From JADJYF01 sp965278995 (lineage in GTDB: Bacteria; Pseudomonadota; Gammaproteobacteria; Ga0077536): 64,000 nt of DNA. The notes under the pieces are model-generated. The model was not told the origin of the DNA. It made no database searches and saw only the letters and a program-made list of their open reading frames with translations. A program made the translations under genes and the position numbers. Position 1 is the first letter of the stretch. The number at the start of each line of letters is the position of its first letter. The DNA is taken from assembly GCA_965278995.1 (NCBI GenBank), contig OZ257136.1, positions 2,418,001 to 2,482,000 on the forward strand. The letters run 5' to 3'. This document shows positions 1-9,049 of the stretch, in pieces.

Positions 1-789
1 AACAGTCTCGACCATGAGCGCCGCGCCTTGGCGGCGCAGAAAGAAGCTGAAGACGAAGAAGCGCGACTGCGTCTTGCCCTGCTCGATGCGGCCCGGCAAA
101 GCTCGCTCGGCGAACTTGCTTCGGCTCTGGCCCACGAACTGAATCAGCCACTGTCGGCTGTATCGAATTACGTCAACGCATGTCGGCAGGAACTCCGCAA
201 CTATGGCATTGCGATCCCTGCCAAAGTCAACGAACTCATCGAAGACGCGGCCAATGAATCCACGCGCGCGGCCGATCTGGTCAGACGTCTGCGGAATTTC
301 ATCGCTCAGGGTGAACTGGTCGGTGACATGATTGACCTTCATCAGGTCATTCGTCAGGGTGTGGAACTCGCCCTCGCCGCGAGTCAGGACAGTGTCCCGG
401 AAGTCGAGCTGGTCTTTGCGGCCGACATTCCACTGGTGTGGGCCGACCCGGTCCAGATTGGTCAGGTCATTCTCAACCTCGTGCGCAACAGCGTCACAGC
501 AATGCAACAGCAGCTTGAACGCAAACTCACCATCACGACACGACTCGATTCCCGCTTGATCGAAGTGGTGGTCCGCGATAGCGGTGTCGGCATTGCCGCC
601 GAAATCGCTGACAGCTTGTTCGAACCTTTCCATAGCTCGACAACCAGTGGTATGGGTATCGGACTGTCGCTATGTCGCTCGATCATCGAAGCGCATAAAG
701 GGCGTATCGCGTCCAGACCGTGTGCCGACGGCGCCGAGATAATTTTCACCCTGCCGCGGGATCAGGGAGAGCGCGATGCCACTGCGTGA
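1..789 (+). CDS. FixL-like sensor histidine kinase, 5'-truncated by window edge
   Basis: This is the C-terminal catalytic half of a sensor kinase that should autophosphorylate and pass phosphate to the regulator encoded next. The frame is open to base 1, so the true start and any sensory domain lie outside the window. The dimerisation/phosphoacceptor helix reads ELASALAHELNQPLSAV, with the histidine codon at about 133. An N-box (NLVRNSVTAM, about base 477-506), a G1 box (DSGVGIA) and a G2 box (GMGIGLSLC) complete the ATPase domain. The HELNQPL box is typical of the FixL/DctB group. It overlaps the regulator gene by 14 bases, which suggests translational coupling. Signal sensed: unknown. Confidence 0.92.
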   Translation, partial: NSLDHERRALAAQKEAEDEEARLRLALLDAARQSSLGELASALAHELNQPLSAVSNYVNACRQELRNYGIAIPAKVNELIEDAANESTRAADLVRRLRNFIAQGELVGDMIDLHQVIRQGVELALAASQDSVPEVELVFAADIPLVWADPVQIGQVILNLVRNSVTAMQQQLERKLTITTRLDSRLIEVVVRDSGVGIAAEIADSLFEPFHSSTTSGMGIGLSLCRSIIEAHKGRIASRPCADGAEIIFTLPRDQGERDATA

Positions 790-1378
790 GCATTTGATGG
801 TCTATGTCGTCGATGACGATCCATCGGCTTTACGTTCGCTTTGTGCACTGCTCTCGGCGCATGGCTTCAAGACCGCACCGTTTCGTTCCGCTGAAGCGTT
901 TCTCGCCGCGTTCAATCCAGCGCGCAATGCCTGCCTGCTGCTCGATCTGCGCATGCCGGGCATGAGCGGCATCGAACTGCAGCGTGAACTCAAGGCACAG
1001 GGTCATCGTTTACCGATAGTCATGCTGACTGGGCACGGTGACGTGCCAGCGGCAGTCGAATCGATGAAAGCAGGAGCCATCGATTTCATCGAAAAGCCAT
1101 GCTCCGAAGACCAGCTTTTTCGTGCACTAGAAGCAGCGTCGAACGCACTCGCCAATCGCCCGACACCGGGCGTACCGGCAGCCGTCGTCGCCGAAAGATT
1201 GGCGCGCTTGACCGGGCGCGAACGGGAAGTGCTTGATCATCTGGTACTCGGCAAGACCAATAAGCAAATCGCCGAAGACCTTGGCATCAGCCAGCGCACG
1301 GTCGAAATTCATCGCGCGCGCATCCGCGAAAAAATGGACGTACGCGGCTTGTCAGATCTCATCCGCATGTTTCGCTGA
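776..1378 (+). CDS. FixJ-family response regulator (receiver + LuxR-type HTH)
   Basis: A 200-residue transcription regulator and the cognate partner of the upstream kinase. The N-terminal receiver has the acidic pocket VVDDD, phosphoacceptor D57 in LLLDLRMPG, the switch Thr in MLTGHGD and the Lys in FIEKP. The C-terminal NarL/FixJ HTH (from about residue 135) reads LTGREREVLDHL and then GISQRTVEIHRARI. A GGAGAG ribosome site lies just before the ATG at 776, which favours this start over the Met at residue 8. Targets are unknown. The following 190 bases hold no gene. Confidence 0.93.
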   Translation: MPLREHLMVYVVDDDPSALRSLCALLSAHGFKTAPFRSAEAFLAAFNPARNACLLLDLRMPGMSGIELQRELKAQGHRLPIVMLTGHGDVPAAVESMKAGAIDFIEKPCSEDQLFRALEAASNALANRPTPGVPAAVVAERLARLTGREREVLDHLVLGKTNKQIAEDLGISQRTVEIHRARIREKMDVRGLSDLIRMFR

Positions 1379-1567
1379 GTGATATTCGGCTCCAGAGTTG
1401 AGCCATCTATATCGCGATAAGTACTTCTTACGTACGGAATTTACCGAGGTTGTGTGCGCTCTCACTCACTCAATAGAATGCACTCCGGGGACCAGTCCGC
1501 GGGCCGGTGGGCCAAACCCAAGAACTAGATAAAACCACCGCCCGTCTGCCAATGAGGTGGGGGAAAC

Positions 1568-1840
1568 GTGGCTAGAACAAACAACGACCGAAATCGGATC
1601 CTGGAAGATGCGACAAGCGAACCCGCTTGCCTGCACCGGGTGGAAGTGCTGCTCGACGACGAGCAGTTCGCGGCAGTCGAAGGTTGGCGTTCCGCCAATC
1701 TGATCCCGACACGACCCGAGGCGTTATGCGAACTCGTTCGCCTCGGATTGCTGAGCGAGATCGCCAAAATTCACCAGCTCGTTGCCGACATCCGCGCGTC
1801 GGTCGACAGTCGCCGGTTGCACCGTGACCTGACTGACTGA
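1568..1840 (+). CDS. Small ribbon-helix-helix-like protein
   Basis: A 90-residue protein starting at GTG, with a strong purine-rich ribosome site (GAGGTGGGGG) directly upstream. The central part (VEVLLDDEQFAAVEGWRS, then a helix around RPEALCELVRLGLL) fits the strand-helix-helix pattern of ribbon-helix-helix DNA-binding proteins. That fold assignment is an inference from pattern, not a firm match. The C-terminal part looks like a short amphipathic helix. It stands alone between the two-component pair and a convergent LLM gene. It could be a small autoregulatory repressor; no antitoxin partner is visible. Confidence 0.7.
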   Translation: MARTNNDRNRILEDATSEPACLHRVEVLLDDEQFAAVEGWRSANLIPTRPEALCELVRLGLLSEIAKIHQLVADIRASVDSRRLHRDLTD

Positions 1841-1864
1841 GTCGTGCTTGCCGATCCCGCGCGC

Positions 1865-2791
1865 TCAGGCGCTGCGGAACGCCGGCATCACCTCGCTGGC
1901 CATCAGGGCCAAGTTGCGGTCGTAGTAGTCGTCCGGGCAGGCGGTCGCCAACAGCACGAAGCGTGCGCCTGCGTCGACATACTCACGTAACCGTGCACGA
2001 CACTGCCCGGGGTCGCCGGCCAAGGCGTATTTATGCACCAGCTGACTGAAGTCCTGGGCATATTGTGTGCTCAGACGTTCGGCTGCCATACGCACTGCTG
2101 TAGCACCGTCTTCGTGCACGACGGTGAAGATGAATAGCCCGACAGTGAATCCGCTCATGTCCACTCCAGCATCCTCGCCATAGCGCTTGATGGTAGTCAC
2201 ACTCTCAGCCAGCTGTTCCGGCGTATACATGTAAGGTAACCAGCCGTCGGCGTAGCGGGCAGCGCGGCGCATGGCGACATCCTTGCGGCCGGAAACCCAG
2301 ATCGGCGGGCGCGGGCGCTGTATCGGTAAGGGTTTCAGGCTGAATTCGTTCAAGGTCGTGTAGCGGCCATGGAAGGTCACATCCGCACCCGCCCAGGTTC
2401 GATGCAACACCTCGAGCGCCTCGTCAGTGCGCGATCCGCGCTGGCGCACGGGTACGCCACAGGCTTCGAATTCTTTTGGATATTCACCGCCGACACCGAC
2501 GCCGAGCATGAACCGGCCTTCGGAAGCGACATCGAGCGCTGCACCCATTTTCGCGAGCAGCGCGGCCGGGTAGAGCGGCACCAGCGTGATCGCGCTAAGG
2601 AGTCTGATCCGGCTGGTCGCGCCGGCAGCAACCGAGAGCGAGACCAGGCCATTGGCGGTATCGCCATGAAAGCTGACGTGCTCGCCGCAAGCCAGCACAT
2701 CGAACCCCAGCCCCTCGATGTAACGTGCTGCTTCCGCCACCGCATACGGTGAGCGAAGTGCAGTGCCGAACTGAATATCGGGCGTCGTCAT
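1865..2791 (-). CDS. LLM-class (F420-type) flavin oxidoreductase
   Basis: A 308-residue TIM-barrel enzyme of the luciferase-like monooxygenase superfamily. Features typical of the F420-dependent LLM group are the N-terminal IEGLGFDVLACGEHVSF, the central SRIRLLSAITLVPLY and GRFMLGVGVGGEYPKEFEACG, and the RPRPPIWVSGRK segment. Members reduce or oxygenate small molecules using F420 or FMN; the substrate cannot be read here. It converges on the small RHH-like gene. It is the first of five LLM genes in the window, none of which is adjacent to another. Confidence 0.9.
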   Translation of the reverse strand: MTTPDIQFGTALRSPYAVAEAARYIEGLGFDVLACGEHVSFHGDTANGLVSLSVAAGATSRIRLLSAITLVPLYPAALLAKMGAALDVASEGRFMLGVGVGGEYPKEFEACGVPVRQRGSRTDEALEVLHRTWAGADVTFHGRYTTLNEFSLKPLPIQRPRPPIWVSGRKDVAMRRAARYADGWLPYMYTPEQLAESVTTIKRYGEDAGVDMSGFTVGLFIFTVVHEDGATAVRMAAERLSTQYAQDFSQLVHKYALAGDPGQCRARLREYVDAGARFVLLATACPDDYYDRNLALMASEVMPAFRSA

Positions 2792-2955
2792 GCGGAAGTC
2801 CTCAATAGGTCGATAGCCGGGAGTCGCTCGACTTGTGGCACGCGAAGCGTGGGGAAATCAATAGCGCCTCGTGCAAGAATACCCGCCCTCGCCTGCTGCA
2901 GGCGAGTAGTGCGGTGCGTTGCCTGGCCGATCATCACAATGGAGTAAACACGACG

Positions 2956-3987
2956 ATGCGCGGAGTACTGGTCGAAAACTGGACAACGTTCGATCAACTC
3001 TCGTTGACGGAAGTGCCACGGCCGGCACTGGCGGCCGATGAGGTGCGCATCCGTACGCAGGCCGTCGGCATCAGCTTTGCAACCAGTCTGGTCGTCCAGG
3101 GCAAGTATCAGCGCAAGCCGCCGCTGCCGTTCGTGCCGTGCTCCGAAATTGCCGGCATCGTGAGCGAGTGCGGCCCGGAAGTCACCCGCTTCAAGCCGGG
3201 CGCCCGCGTCTGTGCCGTGCTCGACTGGGGTGCTCTGGCTGAAGAAGCCGTGGCCCATGAGGTCAATACGTTTGCGTTACCCGACAGCCTCGAATTTGCA
3301 CGCGCCATCGCCTTCACCAATTCCTACGCGACCTCGTGTGCTGCACTGACGTGGCCGCATCTGCTGCGAGTGGCTGCCGGTGAAACGCTGCTCGTCCATG
3401 GCGCCAGCGGTGGTGTTGGCATTGCCGCAATTGAAATTGGCAAGATCCTCGGTGCAACGGTAATTGCCACTGCCGGCAGTGCGGCCAAGCTTGAAGTTGC
3501 CCTTCGTCATGGTGCCGATCATGTCATCAATTATCGGGAAACCGATTTTCGCGAGGCGGTGCTCACGCTTACCGATGGCCGAGGTGCAGACGCGGTTTAC
3601 GACCCGGTCGGTGGTGAGATCTTTGCGCAGTCGTTGCGGGCCATGGCTCCCGAAGGTCGCATCATGCCGGTAGGTTTCGCCGGCGGCGACATTCCGCAGA
3701 TCCCGGCCAATATCCTGCTGGTCAAGAATCTATCGGTATGCGGACTGAACATGGGGTATTACTACGGCTGGAGTCCGCAGGATATGCGTCACCACTTCGG
3801 TGAGCGCATCCGCGCATTGATGATCCAGCTGTTCGATTGGTTCGAAGCGGGCTACATCCAGCCGGAGGTAGCGACTGTCTATCCGCTGGCTGCTTTTCAA
3901 AGTGCCATGAGCGATGTCCTGGCGCGGCGCGCCATCGGCCGCGTCGCTGTCGTCATGGACACCGAAGCCCGGAGACTCGGACTATAG
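2956..3987 (+). CDS. Zinc-free NADPH:quinone oxidoreductase (MDR family)
   Basis: A 343-residue medium-chain dehydrogenase/reductase. The N-terminal GroES-like half begins MRGVLVENWTTFDQLSL. The Rossmann half carries the nucleotide-binding GASGGVGIAAIEIGK motif and the following ATVIATAGSAAKLEVA. No structural zinc-binding cysteine cluster is present, as expected for quinone-oxidoreductase-like members. The start at 2956 was chosen because family similarity begins there; the frame is open further upstream, but the extra residues look non-coding. It is divergent from the LLM gene at 1865-2791, so the two may share a control region (2792-2955). Substrate unknown; an enone or enoyl-type reductase is possible. 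Confidence 0.9.
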   Translation: MRGVLVENWTTFDQLSLTEVPRPALAADEVRIRTQAVGISFATSLVVQGKYQRKPPLPFVPCSEIAGIVSECGPEVTRFKPGARVCAVLDWGALAEEAVAHEVNTFALPDSLEFARAIAFTNSYATSCAALTWPHLLRVAAGETLLVHGASGGVGIAAIEIGKILGATVIATAGSAAKLEVALRHGADHVINYRETDFREAVLTLTDGRGADAVYDPVGGEIFAQSLRAMAPEGRIMPVGFAGGDIPQIPANILLVKNLSVCGLNMGYYYGWSPQDMRHHFGERIRALMIQLFDWFEAGYIQPEVATVYPLAAFQSAMSDVLARRAIGRVAVVMDTEARRLGL

Positions 3988-4527
3988 GCTGCGCAGCGCC
4001 GTCAGCCAGCAGGCGCTGGACTGCTCAGTGACGCTGCTCGGCGCTCTCGTTCAAACCGGCAGGCGGTGCCCAGCGCCAACCGCGCGCACCTGTTTCGAGT
4101 CCGCCGCGCTGAGCGACCGGACTTGCGTACCAGGTCTGCACGGAAAACTCGCGGTTGTTGCGTGCTTCCATCTGCTGATGCTGGGCGCTGCCAGTGCATT
4201 CAGTCGACGGTCTCGTTTCTGTATTCATCCGGTCACTCATGTGTGCTCTCGCTTCTATCGCACGATTGAACATGCACCCGGCAGCGAAAACGGGCAGGCC
4301 CGTTCTTCAATGCCACTATTCGTTTAGAGCAAGCGATATGCCAGAAGGTTTCATACACCAGTAAAATGTGAAGCCACGCACACAGCGGGTGCCAACGCGC
4401 GGTGAACTGTGACGACCATCACACCCGCGCAGGGCTGCGGTCGCGCTGGTGTCCGGGTCGAGGACGTGTGATCACGTTCGTCTTGTCGCTTCAAGGTGAC
4501 GCACGACGTCACACTGCGCCCTCCGCG
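3988..4527. other. Intergenic stretch between QOR gene and MFS gene
   Basis: About 540 bases between two convergent genes. One doubtful small reading frame lies on the minus strand (listed separately). A short perfect hairpin (AACGGGC / GCCCGTT) sits at 4289-4304. I see no other convincing gene, RNA or mobile element. The DNA is GC-rich like its neighbours. Confidence 0.5.
4025..4237 (-). CDS. Possible small hypothetical protein
   Basis: A 70-residue reading frame beginning MSDRMNTETRPS, with a weak purine-rich stretch (GCGAGAGCA) before the ATG. The sequence is hydrophilic and contains NREFSVQTWYASPVAQRGG and a Trp/Arg-rich GWRWAPP segment. The lack of long low-complexity Arg/Ala runs, which would mark an antisense shadow, mildly supports coding. 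I do not recognise a family. The frame is open further upstream to 4273. It may be spurious. Confidence 0.3.
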   Translation of the reverse strand, partial: SDRMNTETRPSTECTGSAQHQQMEARNNREFSVQTWYASPVAQRGGLETGARGWRWAPPAGLNESAEQRH

Positions 4528-5766
4528 TCAGTTGGTGGTATACCGACGCAGCGGTCGCACGGCAGCGACCAGTGCGCAGCCGATGGCGGTAAAAAACAGT
4601 AAGCCTGCCGTGAATCCGTGCGTCATGTCGTAGAGAATGCCGACCCCCAGTGGCCCCAGCATTCCGCCCACTTCTGCAGCCGCAAAAAACAGACCCGTAG
4701 CGGTGCCGGCAGTGCGTGCGTCGATGCGCGGCAATTCGACCAGGGTCAGGATCAGGACGGTCATCAGCGAGGATCGCGCCAGGCCCTGCAACACCAGAGC
4801 AATCAACACCAATGCGCGATGGTCGGACTGCAGCAGCACCGTTGCGACAGTGAGTGCGACCGCCAGCGCCAACAGGATGGCCATACGTCGTGGTGGCGTT
4901 GCGTGGCGCGGAATGAGCAGCGCACCGGCAATTCCGACCAGCGTGGGGATCGCGGACCAGTAACCAGCCTCGACTACGCTCATGCCGTCACCGACGAGTA
5001 TCTCGGGCAGCCAGTTGTGCAGGCCATGGCTCAACATGAACACGCTGACCCCCATCAGCAATAGCAGACGAACCGCCGGTCGTTCGAGCAGTTGAACGAG
5101 CACTGCGCGGTGCGGCCCGCTGGCTGCAGGTGGGCGCGGGGCCGTCAGCTCTCGCACTCCCGGCAGGCTCGCAATCAGGAACCATACACTGCCGGCGACG
5201 ACGGCCAGTCCTGCCCACAAAGCGAATATCGACCGCCACTCGTTGTCGAATTGCGGCAACAGCACCGCATTGGTCAACGTCAGCGACACTGCGCCGCCGA
5301 TAGCCGGACCCGTGATATACATGCCCATCGCCAGCCCGCGACTCGGGCCATCGAACCATTCGGCAATTACTTTCGGCGCACCTGCGGACACCACCGGACC
5401 GCCGACGCCGAACAGCATGACGGCAGCAAGCAGCTCGTAGTAATCGCTGGCAAAGCTTCGACCGAGCGCCGAGGCGGCAATGCATAAGGCGCCCAAGGTC
5501 AGCGCCCAGCGGCTGCCAAGACGATCGAGCGCAATCCCGCAAGGCACGGCAGCGGCAATGAACATCAATTGCCAGGCACCCATGACGCTGCCCATCGCCG
5601 AATGACTCATGGCGAGGTCATCCTCGATACGCCCGACCAGCGGCGCGATACTGGTCGCGATCAAACCGAAAGCGCAGTAGATGAACCACACGCCGAACAG
5701 AATCAACCAACGGGCAGGATGAGGGCTTGGGCGGGAAACGGGCAGCACGGGCCGGGAGCGTATCAC
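4528..5766 (-). CDS. MFS transporter
   Basis: A major facilitator with about 12 membrane segments. The first helix begins WLILFGVWFIYCAFGL. The loop 2-3 region reads GIALDRLGSRWALTLGAL, a variant of the MFS G-x-x-x-D-R-x-G signature. Length (about 412 residues from this start) is normal for the family. The frame stays open to 6102, but the extra N-terminal part is Arg-rich, lacks a clear ribosome site and would overlap the divergent MFS gene. A GTG at 5766 or 5748 is therefore preferred, with real uncertainty. Substrate is unknown; an organic acid fits the catabolic context. Confidence 0.85.
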   Translation of the reverse strand: MIRSRPVLPVSRPSPHPARWLILFGVWFIYCAFGLIATSIAPLVGRIEDDLAMSHSAMGSVMGAWQLMFIAAAVPCGIALDRLGSRWALTLGALCIAASALGRSFASDYYELLAAVMLFGVGGPVVSAGAPKVIAEWFDGPSRGLAMGMYITGPAIGGAVSLTLTNAVLLPQFDNEWRSIFALWAGLAVVAGSVWFLIASLPGVRELTAPRPPAASGPHRAVLVQLLERPAVRLLLLMGVSVFMLSHGLHNWLPEILVGDGMSVVEAGYWSAIPTLVGIAGALLIPRHATPPRRMAILLALAVALTVATVLLQSDHRALVLIALVLQGLARSSLMTVLILTLVELPRIDARTAGTATGLFFAAAEVGGMLGPLGVGILYDMTHGFTAGLLFFTAIGCALVAAVRPLRRYTTN

Positions 5767-6004
5767 GAGCGCAGACCGTGCCGTGACGGCGCGCGCTGAA
5801 TGGTCTCCGACTTCGCTCGTGTATACTCGATACCGCCGTCCGGCAATCACGGTATGACCATCATTTTCCGCTTGAAAACTACGCATTCCCGGCGCATTCC
5901 GCGCGCATGCGCGGCGCATGCGCGGCCCACATGGTGCCGCGCAGTGTCCGTCCAGACTCGTTACCGTCCGCAACGTTTCTGTGATCGCGCCGGAGTAGTC
6001 CCGT

Positions 6005-7303
6005 ATGGCCGTTAACGTTTCGCGGTCGAACAGTTCAATCGACTGGGCCGGCGGCGTCACGCTGACTCTGATAGCGCTCACGCTCGCAATGTCGTATGGC
6101 ATCTGGTACGCCTACGGCGTGTTCCTCGTCGCACTGCTGAATGAGTTCGGCTGGAGCCGCTCGTTGCTGGCTGGCGCGTTTTCACTCTTCGCACTGGTCC
6201 AGGGTGGTGTCAATCCGCTGCTGGGGACACTGTGCGATCGCGTCTCACCGCCATGGCTGATGGCTTTCGGCGGCTGCGCCCTGGCGCTTGCGCTGTGTGC
6301 CAACAGCTATATCACGCAACCCTGGCAGCTTTATGTTTTCTTCGGAGCCGGCACCGCACTCGCCGTCGCCTGCTGCGGTTGGATCCCTGCGGTCGTGCTG
6401 GTCCAACGTCGTTTCCATCCCCGCGTCGGCCTGCCGTTGGGCATCGTCAGTTCCGGTGTCGGTGTCGGCATGCTGTTGATCGTCCCGTTGTGTCAGGTTC
6501 TGATCGATTTGCACGGCTGGCGCATTGCACTCCGCGTTCTAGCTATCATCTGTGTCGCGTTCATCGCGCCATCGGCACTTTATCTGCGACGTCAACTGCC
6601 GGTTGCCGCCCGGCCGGCCCGCGCGGTACTGCGTAACAACGCTGCCGGCACTGCTAGCAACGACAAGGGCACCGTAACCCTCCGACAGGCCATACGCGCG
6701 CTGCCGTTCTGGTTGATGGTGGCGACTTTTTTCTTTGGCAGCCTGTGTTCGCAGATGCTGCATGTACATCAGGTCGCGTTTCTCGTCGATCATGGACTCA
6801 GCGCGCTCGTCGCCGCCTCAGTGGTCGGCGTCGTCGGCGTTTCCAGCATTGTCGGCAAGACTGGCGGCGGCTGGCTGTCAGACCGGATCGAGCGCGAGAA
6901 GATCTATGTCTGCGGAATCGTCGTTCTGGTGCTGAGTGTCGGCGCTCTGATGCGGGTCGGTGCCGCGCCGTCGATCCATGGCGCTTACCTTTACGCAGTT
7001 ATGCTCGGTATAGGCTATTCCGCCACGGCTGCCCTGACGCCTGCGATGGTCGCCGATCGCTTTGGCGGCCCGCATTTCGGCGCAATCCTAGGTGTCGGTC
7101 TGCTCGGCAGCGCCAGCGGCAGCGCGCTCGGTCCGTGGTTGGCCGGCCACCTGTTCGATCTCTACGGCAGCTACGCGGTACCGTTCCGACTGGCGGCAAC
7201 CGCCGGGGTACTGGCTGGCGTCTGCGGCTGGCTGGCGCGCCACCTGCGCCGACGAGAACTGTCTCTGGCGCGCCTGCGGACCACGCCGATGATCGCTGAG
7301 TAA
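6005..7303 (+). CDS. MFS transporter, monocarboxylate/oxalate-formate type
   Basis: A 432-residue permease with two six-helix halves. The start MAVNVSRSNSSIDWAGG leads into a first helix beginning VTLTLIALTLAMSYGIWY, and SYGIWYAYGVFLVALLNEF resembles MCT-like family members. A second-half signature GGGWLSDRIEREK follows. It is divergent from the MFS gene at 4528-5766, and the roughly 240 bases between them should hold both promoters. It lies 83 bases before an acyl-CoA synthetase in the same orientation, so uptake of an acid followed by CoA activation is a reasonable inference. Confidence 0.9.
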   Translation: MAVNVSRSNSSIDWAGGVTLTLIALTLAMSYGIWYAYGVFLVALLNEFGWSRSLLAGAFSLFALVQGGVNPLLGTLCDRVSPPWLMAFGGCALALALCANSYITQPWQLYVFFGAGTALAVACCGWIPAVVLVQRRFHPRVGLPLGIVSSGVGVGMLLIVPLCQVLIDLHGWRIALRVLAIICVAFIAPSALYLRRQLPVAARPARAVLRNNAAGTASNDKGTVTLRQAIRALPFWLMVATFFFGSLCSQMLHVHQVAFLVDHGLSALVAASVVGVVGVSSIVGKTGGGWLSDRIEREKIYVCGIVVLVLSVGALMRVGAAPSIHGAYLYAVMLGIGYSATAALTPAMVADRFGGPHFGAILGVGLLGSASGSALGPWLAGHLFDLYGSYAVPFRLAATAGVLAGVCGWLARHLRRRELSLARLRTTPMIAE

Positions 7304-7386
7304 CATTCGGTCGAACAACATCAGCACGGCTTGCCGCCGCGCCCGCCGCACGATACAAATCGATTTCTGGCAGAGGGGAAGACGAT

Positions 7387-9027
7387 ATGGAATGGTATCC
7401 GAAACGCACATTGGGTGGCGTGCTCGAGACGGCCGCACGGCGATTCGCCGAACGCGAAGCGCTGGTCTGGGGCGACGAGCGCTGGACTTACGCGGCCTTG
7501 AATCGTGAAGTGAACGAGGTGGCAAAAGGATTGCTCGCGCTCGGCGTGGCACCTGGCGAAAGAGTTGCGCTGTGGATGACGAATCGCCCGGAATGGGTAT
7601 TTCTCATGTACGCGATCGCACGCGTCGGTGCGTGCATCGTGCCGCTCAACACGCGTTATCGCAGCGATGACGTCGCCTACGCTGTACAGCAGTCGCGTTC
7701 GGCGACCCTGATTACGCTCGATCGCTCAGGCCCTGTCGACTACCAGAGCATGCTGCAGGAAACCATGCCGCGCATCGAACGGGCCGGCGACGGCACACTG
7801 GCAGTCGACAATTATCCTGACCTCAAACGTCTGGTCGTGCTCGGCGACGCCCGCCTGGCCCATGCCGAGAACTGGTCCGGTCTGCTCAAACGCGGCAGCG
7901 CCGTCAGCGACGCAACGCTCGCCGCTCGAGCGGCGCAAGTCGATCCTGACGGCCTGATGGTGATCTGCTACACCTCCGGCACTACCGGTCATCCCAAAGG
8001 CGTGATGCATTCGCATATTCCAATACGCAATACGTATGAACGCGCGCAGCTGCTCGGCCAGACCATGAACGATGTGCACGTCAACTACCTGCCACTGTTC
8101 CATCTTTACGGCTTCAGCGAAATCAGCCTGATGTGTGTCCTGACCGGGGCCAAGCAGATATTGATGGATGTTTTCGACGCCGAACGCGCGCTCGATCTTG
8201 CCGAGCGCGAGAACGCGACTTTTCTTCACGGGTTCGAAGCGCATTGGCTGGACTTGTTGAACGCGCAAGCCCGCCGTCCGCGCCAGCTCGGGATCCGCCT
8301 CGGCACCCTGCCTTCGGGTGTCGAGAGCACGGTGCCGATAGCTGAACGTGTGCAGGATGTCTTCTGCCCGACCATTTCCGGTTTCGGCATGAGCGAAATC
8401 TGGGCGTATGTGTCATGCGACAATCCGTCGTTCACCCGCGAGCAGCGCGTGCAGGCGTCGGGCTATCCGATGAACGATTGTGAGTTCCGTATCGTCGATC
8501 CGGAGTCCGGTGCGGATCGGCCCGCCGGCGTTACCGGTGAACTACTCGCGCGCGGCTACACCGTAATGAAAGGCTACTGGGACAAACCCGAGGCTACCGC
8601 TGCAACCATCGACGCGGACGGCTGGCTGCATACCGGCGACATGGGCTTGATCCGCGAGGACGGCCACCTGGTCTTTCTCGGCCGCTACAAAGACATGCTG
8701 AAGGTCGGCGGCGAGAATGTCTCTCCCGCCGAAGTCGAAACCTATCTGCGCGGCATGCCGGAAATTCTCGACGCAGCGGTCGTCGCCTATCCGGATGCGC
8801 GGCTGGCCGAAGTTCCGGTTGCGTTCGTCATTCTCAATGCAGGCGCAACGGTCAGCGGCGACGATTTAATCGCGCGAATGAAAGGTCGCGTTGCAAGCTT
8901 CAAGATCCCGCGCCACGTGATCTTCGTCGACGGGTTTCCGATGACGTCGAGCGGCAAGATCCGCAAGATTGAACTGCGCGCGGAAGCGCGCCGCCTGCTC
9001 GACGGCGAAGCCGGCGCTAACGGCTAA
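7387..9027 (+). CDS. AMP-dependent acyl-CoA synthetase
   Basis: A 546-residue ligase of the ANL superfamily that should activate a carboxylic acid to acyl-AMP and then acyl-CoA. It has the P-loop ICYTSGTTGHPKG, the A5-type GFGMSEIWAYVS, the hinge region GWLHTGDMGLI and GRYKDMLKVGGENVSP, and the C-terminal catalytic Lys in SSGKIRK. Length is typical of FadD-like enzymes. A purine-rich GAGGGGAAGACG lies upstream of the ATG. Its TAA stop overlaps the first base of a 23-base repeat (9027-9049) that is also found at 37.7 kb. Substrate range cannot be inferred beyond a medium or long or cyclic acid. Confidence 0.93.
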   Translation: MEWYPKRTLGGVLETAARRFAEREALVWGDERWTYAALNREVNEVAKGLLALGVAPGERVALWMTNRPEWVFLMYAIARVGACIVPLNTRYRSDDVAYAVQQSRSATLITLDRSGPVDYQSMLQETMPRIERAGDGTLAVDNYPDLKRLVVLGDARLAHAENWSGLLKRGSAVSDATLAARAAQVDPDGLMVICYTSGTTGHPKGVMHSHIPIRNTYERAQLLGQTMNDVHVNYLPLFHLYGFSEISLMCVLTGAKQILMDVFDAERALDLAERENATFLHGFEAHWLDLLNAQARRPRQLGIRLGTLPSGVESTVPIAERVQDVFCPTISGFGMSEIWAYVSCDNPSFTREQRVQASGYPMNDCEFRIVDPESGADRPAGVTGELLARGYTVMKGYWDKPEATAATIDADGWLHTGDMGLIREDGHLVFLGRYKDMLKVGGENVSPAEVETYLRGMPEILDAAVVAYPDARLAEVPVAFVILNAGATVSGDDLIARMKGRVASFKIPRHVIFVDGFPMTSSGKIRKIELRAEARRLLDGEAGANG

Positions 9028-9049
9028 GGACCCTGGTCAACATTATCTC
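9027..9049 (+). repeat. Solo copy of a 23-bp terminal inverted repeat
   Basis: These 23 bases, beginning AGGACCCTGGTCAACATT, are identical to the reverse complement of 37684-37706, the right end of the MITE-like element, and differ at two positions from its left end (37546-37568). The repeat lies exactly between two convergent genes. It contributes the last base of the acyl-CoA synthetase TAA stop (9025-9027) and two bases of the TGA stop of the minus-strand gene (9048-9050). It may be a remnant left after excision or recombination. Confidence 0.75.

Noticed and set aside
1421..1435. Imperfect palindrome GTACTTCTTACGTAC after the FixJ-like gene
   Set aside because: Short, and no supporting second site or obvious promoter; could be chance.
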